This document shows, piece after piece, positions 1-8,624 of a stretch of DNA of 64,000 bases. The position numbers were made by a program, and so were the translations under genes. Each line of letters starts with the position of its first letter. Position 1 is the stretch's first letter. A model generated the notes under the pieces. The model was not told the DNA's origin. It was given only the letters and a program-made list of their open reading frames with translations, and made no database searches. Source of the stretch: UBA4615 sp964399635 (GTDB taxonomy: Bacteria; Pseudomonadota; Gammaproteobacteria; Burkholderiales; Burkholderiaceae_E); NCBI GenBank assembly GCA_964399635.1, contig CAYNRU010000034.1, forward strand, positions 124,001 to 188,000, given 5' to 3'.

Positions 1-275
1 GCTTCACCAGCACCAAGGCCTTCCCGCCCGTCTCCAACAACTGGGGCTACTTCGGCAACGACGAGTTCGACAAGCTGATCGCCGACGCGCGCACCAGCTT
101 CGACGACAAGGCGCGCGACGCCGCCCTGGCCCGCCTGCATGCGCGGATCGTGGAGGAGGCGCCGTTCGTGTGGATCGCCCACGACGTCGGACCGCGTGCG
201 ATGAGCGCGAAGGTCAAGAACGTGGTGCAACCCAAGAGCTGGTTCATCGACATCGCCACGATGACGATGGACTGA
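1..275 (+). CDS. ABC transporter solute-binding protein, family 5 (C-terminal part only)
   Basis: This is the last 90 residues of a periplasmic peptide/nickel-type solute-binding protein; the start lies outside the window. The reading frame enters at base 3 and stops at 273-275. The segment NWGYFGNDEFDKLI, followed by a helix and the end HDVGPRAMSAKVKNVV, matches the C-terminus of SBP_bac_5 proteins. It is clearly paralogous to the complete binding protein at 5686-7365, which has HDVNARAMSAKVKGFV at the same place. It sits 36 bases upstream of two permease genes on the same strand, so it is very probably the first receptor of that ABC operon. The ligand is not evident; peptides, amides or opines are possible for the family. 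Confidence 0.9.
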   Translation, partial: FTSTKAFPPVSNNWGYFGNDEFDKLIADARTSFDDKARDAALARLHARIVEEAPFVWIAHDVGPRAMSAKVKNVVQPKSWFIDIATMTMD

Positions 276-311
276 CCCGGCCGACCCCACGCCACGCGCC
301 TCGACGCCCCG

Positions 312-1265
312 TTGCTCGCCTACCTCGCCCGCCGAGTCGTCTACACGCTCCCGATCATGATCGGCGTGGCGCTGGTGTGCTTCGCGCTGGTGCACCTCGC
401 GCCGGGCGATCCGCTGGTGTCGGTGCTGCCGCCGGACGCGTCGGCGGAGCTGCAGGCGCAGCTGCGCACGCTGTACGGCTTCGACCGCTCCTATCCCGAG
501 CAGTTCGCGAGCTGGGTCTGGCGGGCGTTGCAGGGTGATCTCGGCACCTCGATCGCGACCGGGCGCGCGGTCGCCGCCGAGGTGCTCAAGGCGGTGGGCA
601 ACACGCTGATCCTCGCCGGGGTGGCGACGATGATCGGCTTCTTCTTCGGCTGTCTGTTCGGCTTCGTGGCGGGCTACTTCCGCGACTCCTGGGTCGACAA
701 GTCGGCGTCCTTCCTGTCGGTGGTGGGTGTCAGCGTGCCGCACTACTGGCTCGGCATGGTGCTGGTGATCGTGTTCGCGGTGCAGCTCAACTGGCTGCCC
801 GCGACCGGCGCCGGCCCCGGCGGCTCGGGCGACTGGACCTGGGACTGGGCGCACATCCGCCACCTGGTGCTGCCAGCGGTCACGATGAGCGTGATCCCGA
901 TGGGCATCATCAGCCGCACCGTGCGCGCGCTGGTGGCCGACATGCTCGCGCAGGAGTTCGTCGTGGGCCTGCGCGCCAAGGGCCTGACCGACGTCGGCGT
1001 GTTCGCGCACGTGGTCAAGAACGTGGCCCCGACCGCGCTTGCGGTGATGGGCCTGCAGCTGGGCTACCTGCTTGGCGGCTCCATCCTGATCGAGACCGTG
1101 TTCAGCTGGCCGGGCACGGGCTTCCTGCTCAACAGCGCGATCTTCCAGCGCGACCTGCCGCTGCTGCAGGGGACCATCCTCGTGCTGGCCATGTTCTTCG
1201 TGCTGCTCAACCTGCTGGTGGACGTCGTGCAGAGCACGCTCGACCCCCGCATCTCCCGCGGGTGA
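312..1265 (+). CDS. ABC transporter permease, DppB/OppB type
   Basis: Inner-membrane permease of a peptide-type ABC importer, 317 residues, the usual length for DppB homologues. It begins with a TTG codon; the N-terminus LAYLARRVVYTLPIMIGVAL is the standard first membrane segment of this family. The binding-protein-dependent transport domain spans roughly residues 95-315, with about six hydrophobic segments and the family C-terminus DPRISRG. It lies between the receptor fragment and the second permease, with a 4-base gap to the latter, so both permeases are probably translated from one message and form a heterodimeric pore. Confidence 0.92.
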   Translation: MLAYLARRVVYTLPIMIGVALVCFALVHLAPGDPLVSVLPPDASAELQAQLRTLYGFDRSYPEQFASWVWRALQGDLGTSIATGRAVAAEVLKAVGNTLILAGVATMIGFFFGCLFGFVAGYFRDSWVDKSASFLSVVGVSVPHYWLGMVLVIVFAVQLNWLPATGAGPGGSGDWTWDWAHIRHLVLPAVTMSVIPMGIISRTVRALVADMLAQEFVVGLRAKGLTDVGVFAHVVKNVAPTALAVMGLQLGYLLGGSILIETVFSWPGTGFLLNSAIFQRDLPLLQGTILVLAMFFVLLNLLVDVVQSTLDPRISRG

Positions 1266-1269
1266 CGCG

Positions 1270-2163
1270 ATGATGCAGGTCGTGGTCGACCCCACCAAGA
1301 TCCCGGCGCCGGTCTTCGAGCGCAGCCCGGGCTACTGGCGCACCACGCTGCGCCGCTTCTCGCGCGACCGCGTCGCGATGATCGCGCTCGGGGTGGTGTC
1401 CTTGCTGCTGCTGATGGCGCTGCTCGGGCCCTACCTGACGCCGGCCGACCCCTACAAGGCCTCGATGCTGAGCCGGCTCAAGCCGATCGGCACGCCGGGT
1501 TTCCCGCTCGGCACGGACGAGCTCGGCCGCGACATGCTGTCGCGCCTGATGGTCGGCTCGCGCCTGTCGCTGTTCATGGGCATCGCACCGGTGATCGCCG
1601 CGTTCTTCATCGGCTCGGGCCTGGGCATCCTGTCGGGCTATGCCGGCGGCAAGGTCAACACCGTGATCATGCGCACGATCGACGTGTTCTACGCCTTCCC
1701 GTCGGTGCTGCTCGCGATCGCGCTGTCGGGCGCGCTCGGCGCGGGCATCTTCAACGCGCTGCTGTCGCTGACCATCGTGTTCATCCCGCCGATCGCTCGG
1801 GTGGCCGAGAGCGTGACCACGCAGGTGCGCGGGCGCGACTTCGTCGAGGCCGCGCGCGCCTCGGGCGCCGACGCCTTCACCATCGTGCGCGTCCACGTGC
1901 TGGGCAACGTGCTCGGCCCGATCTTCATCTACGCGACCAGCCTGATCGCGGTGTCGATGATCCTGGCCTCCGGGCTGTCCTTCCTCGGCCTGGGCGTCAA
2001 GCCGCCCGAGCCCGAGTGGGGCCTGATGCTCAACACCCTGCGCACCGCCATCTACTCCCAGCCCTGGATCGCCGCGCTGCCCGGCGTGATGATCTTCATC
2101 ACCTCCATGTCCTTCAACATGCTGTCCGACGGCCTGCGCTCGGCAATGGACGTCAAGCAATGA
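1270..2163 (+). CDS. ABC transporter permease, DppC/OppC type
   Basis: Second membrane subunit of the peptide-type importer, 297 residues. It has the OppC-type N-terminal membrane segment (residues about 38-58), then the signature FPLGTDELGRDMLSR, which is characteristic of DppC/OppC/NikC proteins, and the transport domain to the C-terminus. The EAA-loop region near residues 195-215 (VEAARASGADAF) contacts the ATPases in this family. Its stop codon overlaps the start of the next ATPase gene by ATGA, indicating translational coupling. Confidence 0.92.
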   Translation: MMQVVVDPTKIPAPVFERSPGYWRTTLRRFSRDRVAMIALGVVSLLLLMALLGPYLTPADPYKASMLSRLKPIGTPGFPLGTDELGRDMLSRLMVGSRLSLFMGIAPVIAAFFIGSGLGILSGYAGGKVNTVIMRTIDVFYAFPSVLLAIALSGALGAGIFNALLSLTIVFIPPIARVAESVTTQVRGRDFVEAARASGADAFTIVRVHVLGNVLGPIFIYATSLIAVSMILASGLSFLGLGVKPPEPEWGLMLNTLRTAIYSQPWIAALPGVMIFITSMSFNMLSDGLRSAMDVKQ

Positions 2164-3212
2164 GCGCGATCCCCGGCAATGCAGACGTCGGCGGCCCGGC
2201 CCAGCCGCTGCTGAGCGTGCGCAGCCTGGTCAAGCACTTCCCGCTCAAGGGCAAGCGCATCGACGGCAGCCCAGCTGTGGTGCGCGCCGTCGACGGCATC
2301 GACTTCGACGTATTCAAGGGCGAGACGCTCGGCGTGGTCGGCGAGTCGGGCTGCGGCAAGAGCACGACCGCCCGCCTGCTGATGCGGCTGATCGAGCCGG
2401 GCGCGGGCGAGGTCGTCTTCGACGGGCGCACCGTCGGCAGCCGCGACCTGCCGCTCAAGGCATTCCGCCGCCAGGTGCAGATGGTGTTCCAGGACAGCTA
2501 CTCGTCCCTGAACCCGCGCCTGACCATCGAGGACTCGGTCGCCTTCGGCCCGCAGGTGCACGGCGTGGCGCGCCGCGAGGCGGTGGAGCGCGCGCGCGAC
2601 CTGCTCGCCCGGGTGGGCCTCGAGCCGCGCCGCTTCGCCGAGCGCTATCCGCACGAGCTCTCCGGCGGCCAGCGCCAGCGCGTGAACATCGCGCGCGCGC
2701 TCGCGCTGCAGCCGCGCCTGGTGATCCTCGACGAGGCGGTGTCGGCGCTCGACAAGTCGGTCGAGGCGCAGGTGCTGAACCTGCTGCTCGACCTGAAGGA
2801 CGCGTTCGGGCTGACCTACATCTTCATCAGCCACGACCTGCACGTCGTCCGCTACGTGTCGGACCGCGTGATGGTGATGTACCTCGGGCAGGTGGCCGAG
2901 CTCGGCCCGGTGGAGTCGCTGTTCCACGCGCCGCGCCATCCGTACACGCAGGCCCTGCTCGCGTCCATGCCCACCATGGACCCCGACAACCGCACCGAGG
3001 AGGCGCCGCTCGCCGGCGACCCGCCCAACCCGATCAACCCGCCGAGCGGCTGCCGCTTCCACACCCGTTGTACCTCCGCCGAGGCGGTGTGCAGCCAGCG
3101 CGTGCCGCGGCTGGTCGAGGACGCGCCGCTGCACGAGGTGTCCTGCCTGATGGCCGAGTCCGGCTCGGGCCACTCGCGCGCGCCCGCCGCGGCCGCGAGG
3201 GCGGCCGCATGA
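2160..3212 (+). CDS. ABC transporter ATP-binding protein, DppF/OppF type
   Basis: Cytoplasmic ATPase of the first peptide importer, 350 residues. I chose the ATG at 2160 because it overlaps the permease stop as ATGA. Visible motifs are Walker A GESGCGKST (residues 61-69), signature LSGGQ (167-171) and Walker B VILDEA (188-193). The C-terminus has the oligopeptide-transporter extension with HPYTQALL and a CRFHTRC cysteine pair, found in this subfamily. The GESGCGKST variant is typical of the F-type subunit. Order here is F before D, the reverse of many dpp operons. It ends with an ATGA overlap onto the next ATPase gene. Confidence 0.92.
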   Translation: MSAIPGNADVGGPAQPLLSVRSLVKHFPLKGKRIDGSPAVVRAVDGIDFDVFKGETLGVVGESGCGKSTTARLLMRLIEPGAGEVVFDGRTVGSRDLPLKAFRRQVQMVFQDSYSSLNPRLTIEDSVAFGPQVHGVARREAVERARDLLARVGLEPRRFAERYPHELSGGQRQRVNIARALALQPRLVILDEAVSALDKSVEAQVLNLLLDLKDAFGLTYIFISHDLHVVRYVSDRVMVMYLGQVAELGPVESLFHAPRHPYTQALLASMPTMDPDNRTEEAPLAGDPPNPINPPSGCRFHTRCTSAEAVCSQRVPRLVEDAPLHEVSCLMAESGSGHSRAPAAAARAAA

Positions 3213-4258
3213 GCGCCGTGCCCGCAGGCGCCGTCGCCGGGCCGCTGGTGTCGGTTCGCGGCCTGACCGTCAGCTTCATGGGTGCTGCGCGCGCGCGGGC
3301 CCGGCCGGTGCAGGCGGTCAACGGTGTCGACCTGACGGTGGCGCGCGGCGAGACCGTCGCGCTGATCGGCGAGTCCGGCTCGGGCAAGAGCGTGACGCTG
3401 CGCGCGCTGCTGCGCCTGCACGACGAGCGGCGCACGCGGATCGGCGGCAGCATGCAGGTCGCCGGCCACGACGTGCTATCGCTCGGCGCCCGCGCGCTTG
3501 CCGACTACCGCGGCAAGGTCGCCTCGATGATCTTCCAGGAGCCACTGCTCGCGCTCGACCCGGTGTACACCGTGGGCCAGCAGATCGTCGAGTCGATCCG
3601 CCGGCACGAGCCGGTGTCGGCCGCGCAGGCGCGCGACCGCGCGCTGAAGCTCTTCGAGCGCGTGCGCATCCCGAGCCCCGAGCGCCGCCTGGACGCCTAC
3701 CCGCACGAGATGAGCGGCGGCATGCGCCAGCGCGCGATGATCGCGCTCGCGCTGGCCTGCCGGCCGCAGCTGCTGCTGGCCGACGAGCCGACCACCGCGC
3801 TCGACGCCACCGTGCAGATCCAGATCCTGCTGCTGCTGCGCGAGCTGCAGCGCGAGCTCGGCCTGTCGATCGTGTTCGTCACCCACGACATCGGCGCCGC
3901 CATCGAGGTCGCCGACCGGATCGCAGTGATGTACGCCGGGCGCATCGTCGAGGAGGGTCCGGCGCGCGACATGGTCCGCGAGCCGCGCCACCCCTACACG
4001 CTCGCGCTGCTCGAGGGCCGCGCCGGCGGCGCCGGCGCGCATGCGATGGCGCGCGGCGCGCGCCTCAAGACCATCGGCGGCTCCCCACCCGACCTCGCCG
4101 ACCTGCCTGCCGGCTGCGCGTTCGCGGCGCGCTGCCGGTTCGCGGCGGAGGCCTGCAGCGTGACCCAGCCGGAGCCGGTCGCGATCACCCCGCGTCACTT
4201 CGCCCGGTGCCTGCGCACCGACGCGACCGGCCTCGCGGCGACCTTGTCGCCCGCCTGA
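3209..4258 (+). CDS. ABC transporter ATP-binding protein, DppD/OppD type
   Basis: Second ATPase of the importer, 349 residues, starting in the ATGA overlap with the previous gene. Motifs seen are Walker A GESGSGKS (54-61), a slightly unusual signature MSGGM (168-172, methionine in place of the usual final glutamine), and Walker B LLLADE (188-193) followed by PTTALD. The C-terminal extension carries CAFAARC, the oligopeptide-ABC cysteine motif. It probably pairs with the DppF-like subunit as an asymmetric ATPase dimer. A 130-base gap without a strong promoter separates it from the amidase gene. Confidence 0.92.
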   Translation: MSAVPAGAVAGPLVSVRGLTVSFMGAARARARPVQAVNGVDLTVARGETVALIGESGSGKSVTLRALLRLHDERRTRIGGSMQVAGHDVLSLGARALADYRGKVASMIFQEPLLALDPVYTVGQQIVESIRRHEPVSAAQARDRALKLFERVRIPSPERRLDAYPHEMSGGMRQRAMIALALACRPQLLLADEPTTALDATVQIQILLLLRELQRELGLSIVFVTHDIGAAIEVADRIAVMYAGRIVEEGPARDMVREPRHPYTLALLEGRAGGAGAHAMARGARLKTIGGSPPDLADLPAGCAFAARCRFAAEACSVTQPEPVAITPRHFARCLRTDATGLAATLSPA

Positions 4259-4388
4259 GCAGGAGTCCCGATCCGCCGGCCCGACACCATGCCCGGTTCT
4301 GTGGTGTGCGGTAGAGGATCCGTGTGCGCCACCCCGATCCGCTTACTCACGCGGCCCCGCCCCCGCTCCTTACTTCCCCGTCCCCGCC

Positions 4389-5573
4389 ATGCTGCAGAGC
4401 CACGACCCCGCCCATGCCTTCGTGCCCTACCCTCCCGTGCCAGTGCCCGGGGCGTCGACCGGTCCGCTGGCCGGACTGAGCTTCGCCGCCAAGGACCTGT
4501 TCGACGTGGCCGGCTACCCGACCGGCGGGGGCAATCCGCTGATCCTCGCGATGTCCGGCATCAAGACCGGGACCGCGCCCGCGGTGCAGGCGCTGCTCGA
4601 CGCGGGCGCGCGCTTCGTGGGCAAGACGCACACCGACGAGCTCGCCTTCAGCATGAACGGACGCAATGTGCACTTCGGCACGCCGCGTAACGGCGCCGCC
4701 CCCGACCGCATCCCCGGCGGGTCATCCAGCGGCTCGGCATCGGCGGTCAGCAATCGCGCCTGCGACATCGCGCTCGGCACCGACACCGGCGGCTCGGTGC
4801 GCGCGCCAGCCAGCCACTGCGGGCTGTTCGGCATCCGCCCGACCCACGGTCGCGTGTCGCTGAGCCGGGTGCTCGACCTGTCGCCGAGCTTCGACACCTG
4901 CGGCTTCTTCGCGCGCGATGCATCCACCTTCGAGCGTGTCGCCGATGTGCTGCTCGGCACCGATCCCGCGCCGCTGCCGGCCCGCGTGCGGCTGCTGCGT
5001 CCGCGCGACGTCTGGGCGCTGATCGCCCCGGAGGTGCTCGCAGCGCTCGAACCGGCCGTCGCGCAGGCCGAGCGTGCCGCCGGCGCGGCGGCGCCCTGCG
5101 ACGCGGCGCTCGACACATTCGAGGCGATGTACCGGCACTTCCGCTGCCTGCAGGGCCGCGAGGCCTGGGGCGTGGACGGTCCGTTCATCGAGCGGCACGC
5201 GCCGGTGCTGGGCCCGGACGTGGCCGGCCGCTTCGCATGGGCGAGCACGCTGACGGACGCGCAGGTGGTGGAGGCGACCGCCTTCCGCGTGCGCTTCCGC
5301 GAGCATCTCGCGCGCCTGCTCGGCGCCGACGGGGTGCTGGTGCTGCCGACGATGCCGGACGTCGCGCCGCTGCTGAGCGCGGACGACGCGGGCCTTGAGG
5401 CCTACCGGGCCGCGGCGATCCGGATGCTGTGCATCGCAGGGCTGTCTGGCTTTCCGCAGGTGTCGATGCCGCTCGCGCGGCGCCTCGATGCACCGCTCGG
5501 CCTGTCGGTGCTCGGACCGGCGGGCTGCGACCGGTCGCTGGTGGCGCTCGCCTCGGGCATCGCGGCGGCCTGA
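4389..5573 (+). CDS. Amidase-signature family hydrolase
   Basis: Cytoplasmic amidase with a Ser-cisSer-Lys triad, 394 residues. The lysine is K35 in AAKDLFD, the cis-serine S112 in GGSSSGSAS and the nucleophile S136 in GTDTGGSVR; the 24-residue spacing of the serines fits the family. It is short compared with the usual 450-500 residues and begins close to the catalytic lysine, resembling the compact AMI1/indoleacetamide-hydrolase-like branch. The substrate is unknown, but its place directly after a peptide-type ABC importer and before a second binding protein suggests it hydrolyses the imported amide. It may be co-transcribed with the ABC genes. Confidence 0.88.
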   Translation: MLQSHDPAHAFVPYPPVPVPGASTGPLAGLSFAAKDLFDVAGYPTGGGNPLILAMSGIKTGTAPAVQALLDAGARFVGKTHTDELAFSMNGRNVHFGTPRNGAAPDRIPGGSSSGSASAVSNRACDIALGTDTGGSVRAPASHCGLFGIRPTHGRVSLSRVLDLSPSFDTCGFFARDASTFERVADVLLGTDPAPLPARVRLLRPRDVWALIAPEVLAALEPAVAQAERAAGAAAPCDAALDTFEAMYRHFRCLQGREAWGVDGPFIERHAPVLGPDVAGRFAWASTLTDAQVVEATAFRVRFREHLARLLGADGVLVLPTMPDVAPLLSADDAGLEAYRAAAIRMLCIAGLSGFPQVSMPLARRLDAPLGLSVLGPAGCDRSLVALASGIAAA

Positions 5574-5595
5574 TATCGCGGGCGCGACGCGCGCC

Positions 5596-5611
5596 TGGCA
5601 CGGCAGTTGCC
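5596..5611 (+). promoter_or_regulatory. Sigma-54 (RpoN) promoter
   Basis: The sequence TGGCACGGCAGTTGCC matches the -24/-12 consensus TGGCACGNNNNTTGCW at all fixed positions except the last. The GG at 5597-5598 and GC at 5609-5610 have exactly the ten-base spacing that sigma-54 requires. Initiation would fall near 5622, about 64 bases before the binding-protein start at 5686. It would make this receptor gene dependent on RpoN and an enhancer-binding activator, typical for nitrogen-source uptake. Confidence 0.75.
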
Positions 5612-5685
5612 TGAGCTGGGAACGCCCCGGGCCATGCACGGTTCGAGTGCATGCCATCCCGAAATACATCGCACCGAGGAATCTC

Positions 5686-7365
5686 ATGTTCCAAGACCTC
5701 CCCGCGCGCCCCCGCATATCCGTTGCGCCGGGTGCCGCGCGCGCCGTCCTCGTCCGGCGGATCCACCGGACGGCGGGCGGCCTGCTCGCCTCGGCACTGC
5801 TCTACGCCGCCGCCGGACCGCTCGCCTGCGTTGCCGCCCAGGGCACGCTGCGCATCGGCATGACGGCCTCCGACATCCCGCTCACTACCGGGCAGGCGGA
5901 TCAGGGCGGCGAAGGCCAGCGCTTCATGGCCAACACCGTCTACGACCAGCTGGTGATGTGGGACCTCAGCAGCGCCGACAAGCCGTCGGTGCTGGTGCCT
6001 GGGCTCGCGCTGTCCTGGGTCGCCGATGCGAAGGACCGCAACAAGTGGACCTTCAAGCTGCGCCCCGGCGTGAAGTTCCACGACGGCTCCACCTTCGACG
6101 CCCAGGCGGCGGTGTGGAACTTCGACAAGCTGCTCAACGAGCGGGCGCAGCAGTTCGACGTCAAGCAGGCGGCGCAGGGCCGCACGCGCATCCCGTCGAT
6201 CGCGAGCTACCGCGCCGTCGACCCGATGACGCTCGAGATCGTCACCAAGGAGCCCGACGCCTTCCTGCCTTACCAGCTCGCGTGGATCCCGATGTCTTCG
6301 CCCGCGCACTGGGAGAAGATGGGCCGCGACTGGAACGCCTACGCCAAGACTCCGTCGGGCACCGGCCCGTGGAAGCTCACCGCGTGGACGCCGCGCGAGC
6401 GCGCCGAGATGGTGCCGAACCCCGACTACTGGGACAAGGCGCGCGTGCCGAGGCTCGACAAACTGGTGCTTGTGCCGCTGCCCGAGGCGAACGCGCGGAT
6501 CGCCGCGCTGCGCTCGGGCCAGGTCGACTGGATCGAGGCGCCGCCGCCGGATGCCGTGCAGAGCCTGAAGGGCGCCGGTTTCCAGATCGTCACCAACGCC
6601 TACCCGCACAGCTGGGTCTGGCACTTCTCGATGGTCGAGGGCTCGCCGTTCCGTGACCCCAAGGTCCGGCAGGCGGTGAACCTCGCGATCGACCGCGAGG
6701 GCCTCGACAAGTTCCTGAGCGGCCTGTCCATCCCGGCCAAGGGGTTCATGCCGCCTGGGCATGCGTGGTTCGGCAAGCCGGACCCGCTGCGCTTCGACGC
6801 GCCCGCCGCCCGCAAGCTGCTCGCCGACGCCGGTTTCACGGCGGCCAAGCCGCTGACGATCAAGGTGGTGGTGCCGTCCTCCGGCTCGGGGATGATGCAG
6901 CCGCTGCCGATGAACGAGTTCCTGCAGCAGAACCTGCGCGACGTTGGCGTGAAGGTCGACCTCGAGGTGATGGAGTGGAACTCGCTGGTCGCTGCCTGGC
7001 GGGCCGGCGTGAAGGATCCCTCGAACCGCAGCGCGGTCGCGATGAACTACAGCTACTTCGTGCAGGACCCGTTCACCGCGTTCGTTCGGCATGTGCAGTC
7101 CGGGCTGGTGGCGCCGCGCGGCACCAACTGGGGCTACTACGCCGACAAGGAGATGGACGGGTTGCTGAGCGCCGCGCAGAACGCGTTCGACCCGGCCGCG
7201 CAGACGGCGGCTTTGCAGCGCGTGCACGAGAAGTTCGTGAACGACCAGCTGTTCCTGATGGTCACGCACGACGTCAACGCGCGGGCGATGAGCGCGAAGG
7301 TGAAGGGATTCGTGCAGGCGCAGAACTGGTTCCAGAACTTCTCCACCATCACGATGGCGAAGTAG
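5686..7365 (+). CDS. ABC transporter solute-binding protein, family 5
   Basis: Periplasmic receptor of a peptide-type ABC importer, 559 residues. The ATG at 5686 has a GAGGA ribosome site six bases upstream. A basic N-terminus and hydrophobic stretch (about residues 25-48) form a rather long signal peptide, with likely cleavage near AAQG before TLRIGM, where the mature fold begins. The core has the family motif DAKDRNKWTFKLRPGVKFHDG. Its C-terminus is paralogous to the receptor fragment at the window start, and the only permease/ATPase set nearby lies between them, so both receptors probably feed one transporter. A sigma-54 promoter lies upstream. It is followed by a convergent gene and a spacer with a weak hairpin (CCTCGC at 7423 with GCGAGG at 7438). 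Confidence 0.92.
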   Translation: MFQDLPARPRISVAPGAARAVLVRRIHRTAGGLLASALLYAAAGPLACVAAQGTLRIGMTASDIPLTTGQADQGGEGQRFMANTVYDQLVMWDLSSADKPSVLVPGLALSWVADAKDRNKWTFKLRPGVKFHDGSTFDAQAAVWNFDKLLNERAQQFDVKQAAQGRTRIPSIASYRAVDPMTLEIVTKEPDAFLPYQLAWIPMSSPAHWEKMGRDWNAYAKTPSGTGPWKLTAWTPRERAEMVPNPDYWDKARVPRLDKLVLVPLPEANARIAALRSGQVDWIEAPPPDAVQSLKGAGFQIVTNAYPHSWVWHFSMVEGSPFRDPKVRQAVNLAIDREGLDKFLSGLSIPAKGFMPPGHAWFGKPDPLRFDAPAARKLLADAGFTAAKPLTIKVVVPSSGSGMMQPLPMNEFLQQNLRDVGVKVDLEVMEWNSLVAAWRAGVKDPSNRSAVAMNYSYFVQDPFTAFVRHVQSGLVAPRGTNWGYYADKEMDGLLSAAQNAFDPAAQTAALQRVHEKFVNDQLFLMVTHDVNARAMSAKVKGFVQAQNWFQNFSTITMAK

Positions 7366-7465
7366 GGGCGGCTGCTTCGTTCTTGGGTTGGCGCGAGGCG
7401 CCGCTGCGGGTAGCGCAGGGGGCCTCGCCGTCTGGCCGCGAGGACTCTGCCGATGGCGCCCTGGG

Positions 7466-8587
7466 TCAGCTGCTCGCGCCGCGCGCGGTGATCGGCCAAA
7501 GCGCCTCGACGCGTCCGCCGCGCACGGCGACATACCAGTCGTGGAGGTTGACGGTCGGGTCGCAGTGGCCGGGGATCAGCATGACCTTGTCGCCCAGGCG
7601 CAGGGGCCGCGCACGCGGGCCGAGCCTCAGCGTGCCGTGCTCGTCGGACATGCCGACATGCTCGACGTCCTCCAGCCCGTGCACCCAGGGCGGGCCCTTC
7701 TCGCCGCTGTAGGACTTGAGGCCGGCGTCGACGATGGCGCGACCGGGCGCGGTGGCGCTCATCACGGTGGCGAGCACGAAGAGGCTGTGGCGGAACTCGG
7801 TGTAGAGCCCGCCCTCGCGCCCGCCGATGCGCGCGTAGTCGGTGTCCATGAAGACGTAGGAGCCCGCCTGCAGCTCGTTCCAGATGCCGCTCGCGCTCTC
7901 GAGCCGGAAGGTGCCGGTGCCCGCGCCGCTGACGACGGCGCAGTGCAGACCGGCTGCCTCGAGCAGGGCGAGCGTGTCGCGGACCGCAGCCCCGGCGCTC
8001 GCGATCGCGGCCTGGCGGGCCTCGAAGGACGGCAGGTGCTGGGCGCTGCCGTGATAGGCCTGCAGGCCGCGGAACTCGAGGCCGGGTGCCTGCGCGATGC
8101 GCTGCGCGAGCTCGCGCGCCGCAGCGCCTGGCGGCACGCCGCAGCGCGCCATCCCGACGTCGATCTCGACCAGGCCGCCGAGCGTCACGCCGAACGCGGT
8201 GGCCGCCCGCGACGCGGCCGCCACCTGCTCGGCGGAGTCGAAGCACAGCGCGACCGTCGCCTGCGTGGCCAGCGACGCCAGGCGCGCGAGCTTGGCCGCC
8301 CCGACCACCTGGTTGCTGACCAGCACGTCGCGCACGCCGCCGCGTACCAGCGCCTCGGCCTCGCCGACCTTCTGGCAGCACTGGCCCACCGCGCCCGCCT
8401 CGATCTGGCGCATCGCGATCGAGGGGCACTTGTGGGTCTTGGCGTGGGGGCGCAGGCGCACGCCGGCTTCGCGGGCAAACGACGCCATGTGTCGCAGGTT
8501 GTGCTCGAAGGCATCGAGCTCGACGATCAGCGCCGGCGTGTCGATCTCGTCGACCGGCATGCCCACGCTGGCGGGAATCAGGTTCAT
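7466..8587 (-). CDS. DSD1-family PLP enzyme, D-threonine aldolase / D-3-hydroxyaspartate aldolase-like
   Basis: PLP enzyme with an alanine-racemase-type N-terminal barrel and the DSD1-family C-terminal metal-binding domain, 373 residues. The PLP lysine is K50 in RPHAKTHK. Near the C-terminus, GHCDPTVNLHDW supplies H341 and D343. An H-x-D pair is the arrangement known in D-threonine aldolase, whereas D-serine dehydratases use H-x-C, so an aldolase acting on beta-hydroxy D-amino acids is the better guess. It lies 37 bases after the fused ABC ATPase gene on the same strand and probably ends that operon. This suggests that the importer brings in D-amino acids or compounds that release them. The exact substrate is not determinable from sequence. 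Confidence 0.85.
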   Translation of the reverse strand: MNLIPASVGMPVDEIDTPALIVELDAFEHNLRHMASFAREAGVRLRPHAKTHKCPSIAMRQIEAGAVGQCCQKVGEAEALVRGGVRDVLVSNQVVGAAKLARLASLATQATVALCFDSAEQVAAASRAATAFGVTLGGLVEIDVGMARCGVPPGAAARELAQRIAQAPGLEFRGLQAYHGSAQHLPSFEARQAAIASAGAAVRDTLALLEAAGLHCAVVSGAGTGTFRLESASGIWNELQAGSYVFMDTDYARIGGREGGLYTEFRHSLFVLATVMSATAPGRAIVDAGLKSYSGEKGPPWVHGLEDVEHVGMSDEHGTLRLGPRARPLRLGDKVMLIPGHCDPTVNLHDWYVAVRGGRVEALWPITARGASS

Positions 8588-8624
8588 CGCGGGCTCGCGG
8601 GGTCGGGGATCATCGGAGGGACGC

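Noticed and set aside
5185..7533. Long minus-strand open frame of about 780 codons opposite the binding-protein gene
   Set aside because: The translation has the composition of antisense GC-rich coding sequence and no recognisable motif, while the plus strand encodes a complete receptor with signal peptide and ribosome site.
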